Shown in pieces: positions 34,709-43,063 of a stretch of 64,000 nucleotides of DNA. The DNA lies in NCBI GenBank assembly GCA_002328035.1, contig DCVL01000001.1:1-64000 (forward strand). Reading direction: 5' to 3'. The position numbers were made by a program, and so were the translations under genes. The stretch is from Geobacter sp. UBA2189. Its GTDB lineage: Bacteria; Desulfobacterota; Desulfuromonadia; Geobacterales; Pseudopelobacteraceae. The notes under the pieces are model-generated. The model was not told the DNA's origin and did no database searches. It saw only the letters and a list, made by a program, of their open reading frames with translations. Position 1 is the first letter of the stretch, and every line of letters begins with the position of its first letter.

Positions 34709-36085
34709 ATGTCAAAACTGATACTTGTAGTTGATGATGAAGAAGGTATACGTGTCTCCCTCACCGGTATACTTCAGGATGAAGGATATCAGGTTATTAT
34801 GGCGGAGAATGGAACTGATGCCATTGAGCTGATCCGTGAAGAAGTGCCGGATCTGGTTCTCCTTGATATATGGATGCCAGGGATGGATGGTATTCAGACC
34901 TTGGAAAGGATAAGGAATATGTACCCTGAGATGACTGTAGTTATGATGTCAGGTCATGGTACAATAGAAACCGCTGTAAAATCAACCAAGTCAGGAGCTT
35001 TTGATTTTATAGAAAAGCCGTTCTCTCTTGATAAGGTTCTACTCACTGTATTCAATGCCATTAACTTCAAAGAGTTGAAAAAAGAGAATGAAGCGCTAAA
35101 GCAGGCAACTTTCAGGGATTATGAGCTGATTGGTGCTTCAGCGTGTATCACAGGGATCAGAAGTCAGATTCAGAGAATTGCTCCCACATCAACACCTGTT
35201 TTGATACAAGGAGAGCAAGGTGTAGGCAAGCAGTTGCTTGCCCGCGCAATTCACCATTTCAGCACAAGAAGAGACAAACCCTTTGTGTCTGTCAACTGCA
35301 AGGCAATTCCAGAGAGGTTGCTGATTGAGGAACTATTTGGTTATGAGCGAACTGAAAATTCTGAAACATCCAGGCAAAAGAGGGGACGGCTTGATCTTGT
35401 TGATGGAGGTACACTCTTTCTTGATGATGTCGAGGAGCTTTCTTCGCAGGGACAGGCCGAGTTGCTACGTATCATAACTGAGCAGCTCTTTGAAAGAAAA
35501 GGTGGGTCAAGGCCAATAAGAGTAGATGTGCGCATTATTGTTGCAACATCATCTTCTCTTGAAAATGCAGTAAAAGAGGAAAAATTTCATGAAGAGCTGT
35601 ATCATCAGCTTCAGATAGTACCTTTTTATCTCCCCCCGTTACGTGAACGTTCTGAAGATATTCCACAGTTGATATTGCATTTTGTTAACCAGTTTCACCG
35701 CAGGGAGGGCTGGGAGCCTAAAACCTTCGATAAATCAGCAGTTAACTGCCTTAAGGGTTATGATTGGCCAGGAAATGTACGTGAGCTGAGAAATGTTGTA
35801 GAGAGAATACTGATAATGGCGCCAGGCCCAGTTGTAAAAGGGGATGAACTTCCTGAACTCATTCCTGGTAGATGCTCTCAGTCTCTAGAACCGGGGGCTA
35901 ATCAGAAACCGGAAATTACACCGTTGTCTGTTGCGCGCGAACAGTTTGAGCGCAAATATCTGCTTGATGCAATGCAGCATTATGAGTGGAATCTGGATGA
36001 AACGGCAGAGATGTTGAAGATAGAGCGGATTGTGCTACAACGAAAGCTGATTCAGTATGGACTTACACCTGATACAAAGGAATAG
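34709..36085 (+). CDS. NtrX-like response regulator with degenerate AAA+ domain
   Basis: 458 residues. The receiver domain (1-120) has acidic residues D9, D10 and phosphoacceptor D53. The central sigma-54-type AAA+ domain keeps Walker A (GEQGVGKQ, 168-175). The GAFTGA loop that contacts sigma-54 is replaced by TENSET (215-220), Walker B reads DD (239-240) rather than DE, and the two arginines expected near 294 and 300 are His and Gln. A Fis-type helix-turn-helix (about 415-455) is present. It is likely to bind DNA but unlikely to drive sigma-54 open-complex formation. The partner kinase is directly upstream. Confidence 0.9.
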   Translation: MSKLILVVDDEEGIRVSLTGILQDEGYQVIMAENGTDAIELIREEVPDLVLLDIWMPGMDGIQTLERIRNMYPEMTVVMMSGHGTIETAVKSTKSGAFDFIEKPFSLDKVLLTVFNAINFKELKKENEALKQATFRDYELIGASACITGIRSQIQRIAPTSTPVLIQGEQGVGKQLLARAIHHFSTRRDKPFVSVNCKAIPERLLIEELFGYERTENSETSRQKRGRLDLVDGGTLFLDDVEELSSQGQAELLRIITEQLFERKGGSRPIRVDVRIIVATSSSLENAVKEEKFHEELYHQLQIVPFYLPPLRERSEDIPQLILHFVNQFHRREGWEPKTFDKSAVNCLKGYDWPGNVRELRNVVERILIMAPGPVVKGDELPELIPGRCSQSLEPGANQKPEITPLSVAREQFERKYLLDAMQHYEWNLDETAEMLKIERIVLQRKLIQYGLTPDTKE

Positions 36086-36098
36086 GAGGGAGTTAAAA

Positions 36099-36881
36099 AT
36101 GCAGCATATCTTGACCTCGATCAACCGGAACATCGCCACCATAACCTTTAACAATCCAGAGACAAGAAACAGTCTTTCTTGTCAGATGCTGGAAGAAATG
36201 CTTCTTGCAATAGATACTTTTTCTCAGAATGAAGAAGTGAGGGTTTTGGTTATAAGGTCTTTAACTGGTTCAAAGGTATGGTCATCAGGTTTCAATATCA
36301 ATGAACTTCCAATATCTGGAAGAGATCCACTTTCTTATAATGATCCGCTTGAATGTCTTTTGAGGGCTGTTCAGAGGTTTCATTCCCCTGTTATTGCTAT
36401 GATTGAAGGTTCAGTTTGGGGAGGAGCATGCGACCTTTCATTTGTATGCGATATCGCAGTTGGCTCTCATAAGGCTTCCTTTGCCATAACTCCGGCAAAG
36501 CTTGGGGTTCCGTACAACATATCGGGGATTATGCATTTTTTTAATATTGTAGGTCCCAGAATTGCGAGAGAGATGTTTTATACGGCTGAACCGATATCAG
36601 CAGAACGAGCTTTGCAGGTTGGAATTCTAAACCATCTGGTTCCAATAGATGAGTTGGAGGATTTTACCTACAGCATGGCGTCAACGATTGCCGATAATTC
36701 CCCTCTTGCAAACAGGGTTATGAAGGAACAATTAAGACTACTTGCAGATGCTTATCCGATGAGACCAGAGACATTTGAATATGTTCAGGGATTGCGTCGT
36801 ATGGTCTATGATAGTCATGATTATGATGAGGGTAAAAAGGCCTTTTTAGAAAAACGCAAGCCGGCTTTTATTGGTAAATAA
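36099..36881 (+). CDS. scpB: Methylmalonyl-CoA decarboxylase-like crotonase (ScpB type)
   Basis: 260 residues from ATG 36099 behind AGGAGGG; upstream in-frame codons lie within the preceding gene. It is a crotonase-fold protein with strong resemblance to E. coli ScpB/YgfG: ELPISGRDPLSYNDPL near 70-85, EGSVWGGACDL, PAKLGVPYN, and the C-terminal AFLEKRKPAFIGK. ScpB converts methylmalonyl-CoA to propionyl-CoA. No mutase gene lies nearby, unlike the E. coli locus. It starts 13 bases after the regulator and may be cotranscribed. Other enoyl-CoA hydratase activities cannot be excluded. Confidence 0.85.
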   Translation: MQHILTSINRNIATITFNNPETRNSLSCQMLEEMLLAIDTFSQNEEVRVLVIRSLTGSKVWSSGFNINELPISGRDPLSYNDPLECLLRAVQRFHSPVIAMIEGSVWGGACDLSFVCDIAVGSHKASFAITPAKLGVPYNISGIMHFFNIVGPRIAREMFYTAEPISAERALQVGILNHLVPIDELEDFTYSMASTIADNSPLANRVMKEQLRLLADAYPMRPETFEYVQGLRRMVYDSHDYDEGKKAFLEKRKPAFIGK

Positions 36882-36910
36882 AATAGCCACAACCAAACAA
36901 ATCTTTTATA

Positions 36911-36946
36911 AAAAAAGGGAGATGCGATATCGCATCTCCCTTTTTT
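36911..36946. terminator. Bidirectional terminator between scpB-like gene and citrate synthase
   Basis: A perfect palindrome: AAAAAAGGGAGATGCGAT followed by its reverse complement, with an A-run on one side and a T-run on the other. It lies between the two converging genes and can terminate both. Confidence 0.95.
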
Positions 36947-36970
36947 AGGGGTACATAACCGTATTGCTAT

Positions 36971-38293
36971 TTACTTGCGGCCACCTTCTGCAGCCCATTT
37001 CTCAAGCATTGCGGTAGTTACAGACTTAGGACGCTCAATTGCATAGCCCAAACCGCGATCCCATGTGATATTAGCCATGCAGCCAAGTGCGCGGCCTACA
37101 CCGAACAGAACGGTGTAGAAGTCCCACTCACGCAGGCCATAGTACCACTGGATAACGCCAGACTGTGCGTCAACGTTAGGCCATGGGTTCTTTGCCTTGC
37201 CTTGCTCTGTAAGAACGCCAGGAGCAACTTCAAAGATCATGGAAACAACCTTGAAGAGTGCGTCGTCTTTCAGACCTGGTGTTTTTAGGCAGAATTCACG
37301 CTGTGACATGTAACGTGGGTCTGTCTTACGCAGAACAGCGTGACCATAACCAGGAATTACCTGTCCGGAGTTCAGAGTATCCCAGAGAGCTTCTTTGATA
37401 AGTTCTTTGGTAGGCTCTTTATCAGCACAATACTTGGCCTGGAACTTCATTGTCCAGTCCAGAACTTCCTGGTTAGCCAAACCATGCAGAGGGCCTGCAA
37501 GGCCGTTCAGGCCAGCAGAGTAAGCATAATATGGGTCGGACAGTGCGGAGTGTACCAAGTGGGTTGTATGTGCTGATACGTTGCCGGACTCATGGTCGGA
37601 GTGAAGGATAAAGTACATACGTGCAACATCCTTGTACTGCTCGCTCTGGCCGATCATATGGGCGAAGTTTGCACCCATATCAAGGGTTGAATCCGGAGCA
37701 ATCTGATAGTCTCCGCGATATTTCAGGTTGTAGATGAATGCTGCAATGATAGGAATACGAGCTACCAGGTCGCTGGCATCTTCGTAAACATATTCCCAGG
37801 CAGTCATCTTGTTGAACTTACCTGAACCGTAGAAGGCATAGAATTTTGAATCCTTTTGAAGAGCCAGGATACCAACTGAAAGCATGACCATCGGATGGAT
37901 ATCTCTAGGAAGAGCGCGAATGGCATCCCATACATATGAAGGAACAACTTGACGCTTTTTCCATTCTGCGGATACTTCATCAACCTGAGCTTGGGTTGGA
38001 ACTTCACCGGTCAACAGGAAGTACCAGAAAGACTCAACGGTAGGATAGTCAGAACCTGCAGCCTTTGGCAATGCTTCAAATGTTTCTGGAATGGTCTTGC
38101 CACGGAAACGAATACCTTCCTGGGGATCCAGGTAGGAAATGTCGGTTACCAGAGAACGGATGTCGCGTGCGCCACCGATGCACTGGTCAATAGTGACCTC
38201 ATCAATTTTTACCTTACCAAACTCTTTCACCAGTTTGGTAGTGCGAGGACGGAACTCTTCAATCTTCTGCTTGAGGGTTTCCTTCAGTGCCAT
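36971..38293 (-). CDS. gltA: Citrate synthase, eukaryote-like type
   Basis: 440 residues. The sequence matches the mitochondrial rather than the usual bacterial type: LNGLAGPLHGLANQEVL around the first active-site histidine, GYGHAVLRKTDPRY around the second, and PNVDAQSGV carrying the catalytic aspartate. This form is a known peculiarity of Geobacteraceae, where it feeds acetate oxidation through the TCA cycle. The start is ATG 38293, with GAAAGGAG upstream on the minus strand. The upstream promoter is flanked by two palindromes that probably control it. Confidence 0.97.
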   Translation of the reverse strand: MALKETLKQKIEEFRPRTTKLVKEFGKVKIDEVTIDQCIGGARDIRSLVTDISYLDPQEGIRFRGKTIPETFEALPKAAGSDYPTVESFWYFLLTGEVPTQAQVDEVSAEWKKRQVVPSYVWDAIRALPRDIHPMVMLSVGILALQKDSKFYAFYGSGKFNKMTAWEYVYEDASDLVARIPIIAAFIYNLKYRGDYQIAPDSTLDMGANFAHMIGQSEQYKDVARMYFILHSDHESGNVSAHTTHLVHSALSDPYYAYSAGLNGLAGPLHGLANQEVLDWTMKFQAKYCADKEPTKELIKEALWDTLNSGQVIPGYGHAVLRKTDPRYMSQREFCLKTPGLKDDALFKVVSMIFEVAPGVLTEQGKAKNPWPNVDAQSGVIQWYYGLREWDFYTVLFGVGRALGCMANITWDRGLGYAIERPKSVTTAMLEKWAAEGGRK

Positions 38294-38363
38294 GCGTGCT
38301 TCTCCTTTCGGTTAAATGGTGCAACTAACTAATTGCACTAAAAAATGTTACATTACATATACT

Positions 38364-38434
38364 GTATACAAAAATATGTTTCCTTATATCATCCTGAAGA
38401 ATCAAATACAACAGGTTTTTTGTATACAAAAAAC
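38364..38434 (-). promoter_or_regulatory. Citrate synthase promoter flanked by two GTATAC operators
   Basis: On the minus strand TTGTAT (38411-38406), a 17-base spacer and TATAAG (38388-38383) form a promoter. A perfect 20-base palindrome centred on GTATAC covers 38415-38434 just upstream, and a second GTATAC core (38364-38369, in TGTATACA) lies downstream of the -10 box. The cores are 58 bases apart. The paired sites suggest a dimeric repressor. In G. sulfurreducens citrate synthase is repressed by HgtR, but I cannot confirm that this is its site. Confidence 0.7.
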
Positions 38435-38438
38435 AACA

Positions 38439-39629
38439 TTATAAAACTACCAGAGCATCGTCTGAAATAGTCATCTGTTTAATTCCTTGTTTACTAAGAT
38501 AAAAGGTGTTTTCAATTCCAACCGCCCCTTCACCGGGGAATACAACTTTTGGCTCAAAGGCCCAGGTCATGCCTGTCTCCATCAGATTATCCTTGAAGCC
38601 CCTTGCAATAAATGGATATTCATCTATTTCAATCCCCAGGCCGTGGCCTATAAATGAAACCTGCGAGTTTACTGCCCCCATAAAATTATCTGCATATCCC
38701 TGTCTGGTGGCCAACTCACGGCAGCGGTCATGAATTTCGCTCCAGCTGATTCCCGGTGTTACAATCTCTTTCATCAACTCCTGTACCTGGAGCATGTCAT
38801 TAAATCCCTTTTTAAGCCTGTCGGAAAGCGAGCCAATACAGTATACGCGAGTCTGATCGGTCAGATAACCGTCAACGCTTCCGGCAAAATCAATAATTAC
38901 AGGTTCGTTTCTGGCAATAATCTTGTATCCTGGTCCCTGTCCAAAAGAAGGTGATATCCCCATGCCGCCGAACGGAGTATCTGTGTAGGCTGGTACTGCG
39001 CTGTCCACGCCGGAGAATGTATGGCCAAAACACATCTCTCCGTTAAATACCCTCATCCTGATCAATCCTGGATGTCCGTTTTTACGAGCCACAAATTCCA
39101 GCTCAGCCGCAAGTTCCAGATCTGTAATCCCTTCACGTATTACCTCTTTGGCTCTTTCATATACCTTGTGAACCTGTTGTGCAGAGTCCATCATCAGCTT
39201 GATCTCATATTCGCTTTTGATCATTCTTACCTGGCGGATCAGAGGGGTTGCATCAGAAAATTCAGCATTCGGCCATACCTTGCGATAACGCTCAAGAAAA
39301 ACTATAGGGAGAACATCAAGCTCCAGGCCGATCCTCTTTGGAGTCGGATAGCCGAAATTGTTGATAGTAGGAAGAATATCTTTTGGAGAACTGAGCGATA
39401 AAACCTCTTTGATTCCTGATTCCATCCTTGCACGGGTGTATTCACGCCTTACCAGGTAAACAGGATCCCCTTCTGCAGGCAGATAAAGCAGACCATTCTG
39501 GATTGTGCCGGTAAAGTAGAAAAGATCGGCATTTTGTACAATAATAATGGCATCCAGATCAGATGCCTGCATGTAGTTTTGAAGTTTCTTGCAGCGATAA
39601 TCCAGTTCAGAGGCAGGGGTGATACGCAT
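38439..39629 (-). CDS. M24 family metallopeptidase (aminopeptidase P / Xaa-Pro dipeptidase type)
   Basis: 396 residues: an N-terminal creatinase-like domain (about 1-130) and a C-terminal pita-bread domain. Metal ligands: Asp in VIIDFAG, Asp in LTDQTR, His in FIGHGLG, Glu in FEPKVVFPGEG and Glu in GIENTF. It probably cleaves next to proline in small peptides; the exact substrate is unclear. ATG 39629 has AAAGGAAC upstream on the minus strand. It lies 145 bases upstream of citrate synthase on the same strand. Confidence 0.9.
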   Translation of the reverse strand: MRITPASELDYRCKKLQNYMQASDLDAIIIVQNADLFYFTGTIQNGLLYLPAEGDPVYLVRREYTRARMESGIKEVLSLSSPKDILPTINNFGYPTPKRIGLELDVLPIVFLERYRKVWPNAEFSDATPLIRQVRMIKSEYEIKLMMDSAQQVHKVYERAKEVIREGITDLELAAELEFVARKNGHPGLIRMRVFNGEMCFGHTFSGVDSAVPAYTDTPFGGMGISPSFGQGPGYKIIARNEPVIIDFAGSVDGYLTDQTRVYCIGSLSDRLKKGFNDMLQVQELMKEIVTPGISWSEIHDRCRELATRQGYADNFMGAVNSQVSFIGHGLGIEIDEYPFIARGFKDNLMETGMTWAFEPKVVFPGEGAVGIENTFYLSKQGIKQMTISDDALVVL

Positions 39630-39727
39630 GATATTAACAGGTTCCTTTCAAAATTGAGATATTTGTAGCTCTGTTAGTGTAATGATAAGCTTGACCTTGC
39701 ATCCTTAATTGGCTAGGGTACTTTCAA

Positions 39728-40324
39728 ATGTCAGGAAGAATATTCAAACCATTTTCTATCGGCCTTTTTACCATTATCCCCGCTGGTGATCCAGTCCCAA
39801 ATCCTTGTGGCCTGCCGATTATATTAGGAAAGAAGGGTGCTTTTGGTTCAGGAGAACATGAAACCACAGCATCCTGTCTTGAGATTATGCCGGATATTCC
39901 AAGGATTAAGGGATGCAATGCACTGGATCTTGGCAGCGGGACAGGTATCCTTGCGCTTGCTGCTGCCAGGCTGGGCGCAGCTTCAGTTCTGGCGGTAGAT
40001 CTTGATGAGGCCGCAGCTCTCTCCTGTCAGGAAAATGTTCTGTTCAATGGTCTTGAAGATCGTATAAGTACGGTTTGCGGTGAACTTTCTGTAGTTGCGG
40101 GGCATTCGTTTGAGCTTGTTCTAGCCAATATCTATGCAGACATCCTGTTGCCATTGGCAGATCAACTGGTAGGAATGACCTGTTCTGGTGGGCACCTGCT
40201 GCTATCCGGTATCCCTCTCCAGGATAAATTTGATATAATACAACGCTACACCTCTATTGGGTGCAGCGTTGTTGACAGCAGAATAGGTGAGGAATTTGCC
40301 ACCTACCTGTTTATTAATCCCTGA
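39728..40324 (+). CDS. PrmA-like methyltransferase lacking the N-terminal domain
   Basis: 198 residues, SAM-dependent. Motif I is DLGSGTGILALAAA. GAFGSGEHETTASCLE and LANIYADILLPLA match the catalytic half of ribosomal L11 methyltransferase PrmA, where the equivalents are GTGxHxTT and NI-x-A. PrmA is near 300 residues, and its N-terminal domain positions L11. That domain is missing here, so the substrate may differ. The ribosome binding site is weak. It converges on the zinc-ribbon gene with no spacer. Confidence 0.8.
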   Translation: MSGRIFKPFSIGLFTIIPAGDPVPNPCGLPIILGKKGAFGSGEHETTASCLEIMPDIPRIKGCNALDLGSGTGILALAAARLGAASVLAVDLDEAAALSCQENVLFNGLEDRISTVCGELSVVAGHSFELVLANIYADILLPLADQLVGMTCSGGHLLLSGIPLQDKFDIIQRYTSIGCSVVDSRIGEEFATYLFINP

Positions 40325-41428
40325 TTATTTCTTCAGCACCATGGCGATAAGTATAAGTAATATGATTGCACCAACTATTGTTAATCCTATCTTGGCAACC
40401 GACCATGGTCTTTCACCCTGTACTTCACCCGTATCGCCGTTAATCAGGAAACGGTAAGATTTGTCGCCGTATTTGTAAGCACTAATCCAGACCGGTAGCA
40501 GAATATGCTTGAATGTGATGTCGTCAAACTGGGTTCTGACTGTATGGATCTGTTGCTGGTCGCCTCCGATATCCTTTTTTACGGTCTCGCGTATTGCTTC
40601 ATCCATCTCATGTTTGGCTCGCTCAAAGCCATCCCCCAAGTCAACCTGATAGGCCTCGGCCTGGAAACCACTCATGTATGCATCCTGATAAGGAACCAGA
40701 GCCTTCAGATTCCATGGTTCAAGTTCGTCTACAATTTGTGGTGGCAGTGAGCGTCCGGCCTGAACGATTATATCATCAAAATTTTGCCAGACAGTGCCGC
40801 TGGCATGGTACCAGCGTGTGTGACGTACCTGACGGCTTCGTTGCACGCTGTCGCCATCTCTGTCTGTTTCAGTGAAGTTTTCGGTTTCGTAATAGTCCTC
40901 TCCCCGTTCACCGTCGTACCATGTGGTTGACTTGGCATCAAAGGTCCAGTAGGGAATGTACATCCCTTTTATCCCGCCATCTTTTGCAGCCTGCTCTTTT
41001 AGACCGTTTGGGGCAAACCAGAGGCTTCCGAGCCAGTCCCTGAAAAGTCCCAACGCCTTATTTTTAGGAATCTTGAAAGGGAGTATTGCTCCTGGCTTTA
41101 TCAGTCGAGTGGCCTTTGCCTTTGCCTGCAACTGGGTTCCGCAGAACGGGCAGTGGCTCATTGAAATGTTTGGTTGCAGAGTGGATGTTGCGCCGCAGGA
41201 TTGGCACTTTACGGTCTGTACCTCCTGGGAATCACCCTGTTCTGTGGCTCGTGCGAAATACTCGTAAAAATCCAGTTCTTTGATTTCATCTGCAGATTGA
41301 GGGATCTTGTTCTCAAAGCTACAGTAGGGGCATTTAAGTGAGGCTGCCCCTGGTGAAAATTCAAGCTTGGCTCCGCATGAACCGCAAGGGAACTCTTTGA
41401 TTGCTGTATGGGATGTCTGTTCGCTCAT
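40325..41428 (-). CDS. Zinc-ribbon membrane protein (YdjG-like)
   Basis: 367 residues. Two N-terminal zinc ribbons: cysteines 15, 18, 33 and 36, then a second CxxC...CPFC pair near 73-95. A large mixed soluble region contains Trp/Tyr-rich blocks (GMYIPYWTFDA, VRHTRWYHASG), and one C-terminal membrane helix lies at about 345-364. It lies 16 bases downstream of an SPFH-domain gene. In Bacillus subtilis YdjG (zinc ribbon, membrane) works with YdjH and SPFH protein YdjI to recruit PspA to membranes, a plausible analogy. No PspA gene is seen in the window. Confidence 0.7.
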   Translation of the reverse strand: MSEQTSHTAIKEFPCGSCGAKLEFSPGAASLKCPYCSFENKIPQSADEIKELDFYEYFARATEQGDSQEVQTVKCQSCGATSTLQPNISMSHCPFCGTQLQAKAKATRLIKPGAILPFKIPKNKALGLFRDWLGSLWFAPNGLKEQAAKDGGIKGMYIPYWTFDAKSTTWYDGERGEDYYETENFTETDRDGDSVQRSRQVRHTRWYHASGTVWQNFDDIIVQAGRSLPPQIVDELEPWNLKALVPYQDAYMSGFQAEAYQVDLGDGFERAKHEMDEAIRETVKKDIGGDQQQIHTVRTQFDDITFKHILLPVWISAYKYGDKSYRFLINGDTGEVQGERPWSVAKIGLTIVGAIILLILIAMVLKK

Positions 41429-41444
41429 AAGTCAGTATCTCCGA

Positions 41445-42617
41445 CTAAGCCGGCGGCATTGGCGGTGTTGCGCTGCCAAAGATCTCTGTCAGCTCGGTTA
41501 CCGTACCGGCTGCAGCCCAGCCTGCCATCCCCTGTTTCCAGACCAGGCTGTCCCTTGTCAACTTCCCTTGTAGTGCCATCTGTTGAAGCGCTGGCAGATC
41601 AAACGGGCCTGACTGTTGGCCGTTTATTGCCACAAAAATTTGTAGTGCTGTTGGCAATGGAGGGGGGCCTGGCATAGGGGGAGGTTGCGGAGATCCCTGC
41701 TGTGCAGCTCCACCTGAGAAGCCGGGATTTATCCCCGGTTGCTGTACCATATTTGTAAACGCTCCACCCATTGCGTTTCCCATCTGACCGCCCATGCCCA
41801 GACCCATTCCGATTCCTACTCCTGCTGCGGCAAGTCCGCCCGGATTGTTTGCAGCGTCGTTTATGGAGTTTGCAGTTTCATACTGGGTGTACATCTGCAT
41901 ATTGCCGATAGCCTTCATGGCTCCGGCCTTGTCAATTGCCCTTTCAACCTCTTCAGGAAGGCCGACATCCTGAACCTGAACCTCCGTAAGTGCCAGACCA
42001 AACCCCTCAAAGGAAGGAGCAATTCTATCTTTAAGCATCTCTCCCAGGGTGTAGACCTTGCTTTCAAGGTCAATAACCGGAATCTTCAACTCAGGCATTA
42101 CCTCTTTTATCCGCAGGCCGATCTTGCCTTTCAGGTTTTCCTGAATCTCTTCGGTGGTAAAGCTGCCGTCGGTGCCAGCGATTTCCCTGATAAATATTGT
42201 AGGATCCTTAATCTTGATGGAGTAGATCCCGAATGCGGTGACTCTTACCGCGCCAAACTCAGGATCCCTCATGGTACAAGGGCCGGGAGTGCCCCATTTC
42301 AGGTTGGTAAATTGGCGGGTGGATACAAAGTAGACCTCTGCCTTGAATGGAGATTCAAATCCGTATTTCCAACCTTTAAGGGTTGCCAGTATCGGCATAT
42401 TCTGAGTGCTTAGGGTGTATGTTCCAGGCCCGTATACATCTGCAATCTGACCTTCATTTATAAAAACTGCAGACTGTCCTTCTCGCACTACCAGCTTGGC
42501 GTTGTACTTGATTTCATTGTTGTAGCGGGGAAAACGGTAAATCAGAGTGTCATTTGTGTCATCCAGCCATTGAATGATGTCGATAAGTTCAGCTTTTAAC
42601 TTGTCCCAGAGTGCCAT
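41445..42617 (-). CDS. SPFH-domain protein with C-terminal GYF_2-like domain (YdjI-like)
   Basis: 390 residues. The SPFH/virion-core-like domain covers about 1-250 (VVREGQSAVFINEGQI, YFVSTRQFTNLKWGT, GLALTEVQVQDVGLPEEVERAI). A Gly/Met-rich linker (GGLAAAGVGIGMGLGMGGQMG) and a proline-rich stretch lead to a GYF_2-like module (about 320-375, FVAINGQQSGPFDLPALQQMA...WKQGMAGW). No membrane span is seen, so it is probably a peripheral membrane scaffold. It forms an operon with the zinc-ribbon protein. GAGGGAAT lies upstream of ATG 42617 on the minus strand. Confidence 0.85.
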   Translation of the reverse strand: MALWDKLKAELIDIIQWLDDTNDTLIYRFPRYNNEIKYNAKLVVREGQSAVFINEGQIADVYGPGTYTLSTQNMPILATLKGWKYGFESPFKAEVYFVSTRQFTNLKWGTPGPCTMRDPEFGAVRVTAFGIYSIKIKDPTIFIREIAGTDGSFTTEEIQENLKGKIGLRIKEVMPELKIPVIDLESKVYTLGEMLKDRIAPSFEGFGLALTEVQVQDVGLPEEVERAIDKAGAMKAIGNMQMYTQYETANSINDAANNPGGLAAAGVGIGMGLGMGGQMGNAMGGAFTNMVQQPGINPGFSGGAAQQGSPQPPPMPGPPPLPTALQIFVAINGQQSGPFDLPALQQMALQGKLTRDSLVWKQGMAGWAAAGTVTELTEIFGSATPPMPPA

Positions 42618-42800
42618 ATTCCCTCCTTCTTGTGTTTTACCATAAGCAGCGCTTGAGACAGTTTAAACGGTTTTTTTTACAATGCAAGTGGGTATATGGA
42701 AATCCTTTTTGTATAAGTGACAGTTTGGTTAAGTAGTAAAAAAAATGAAACTGGTATATGATTTGCTGAGAAATATGAAAAACAGCATAGGTATAGCATC

Positions 42801-43062
42801 ATGTCAATGACCGACTATATTGATAAACGTTATGATGAAACATTTGCTTCAGTGTATGAGGAGCTGCTTGATATGGCGGCTCAGGATCCGGAACAGGCAG
42901 AGAAACATATCAGGAAGAGATTGAAAAGCCTGTACATAAGACAGGGAAATGACTGGACGGGGAGCTATTGGAAATGCCGGTCTGGATGCTTCTATTGCGG
43001 CCTTTGAGGCTGCCCTGGCGGAATTGACCTGTTCTACAGCAACATTGAAAGGGGAAAAATAA
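42801..43062 (+). pseudogene. Small conserved-looking gene broken by a frameshift
   Basis: The first frame from ATG 42801 reads MSMTDYIDKRYDETFASVYEELLDM...QGNDWTG and then runs into unrelated sequence with a stop at 43007. Another frame takes over at the same point, reading RGAIGNAGLDASIAAFEAALAEL, and ends with TAA at 43060-43062, one base before the next gene. The joint is at ACGGGGAGC near 42957; loss of one CGGGG unit from a tandem pair would explain it. The intact protein would be about 88 residues, helical, of unknown function. A sequencing error is possible. Confidence 0.65.
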
Positions 43063-43063
43063 A

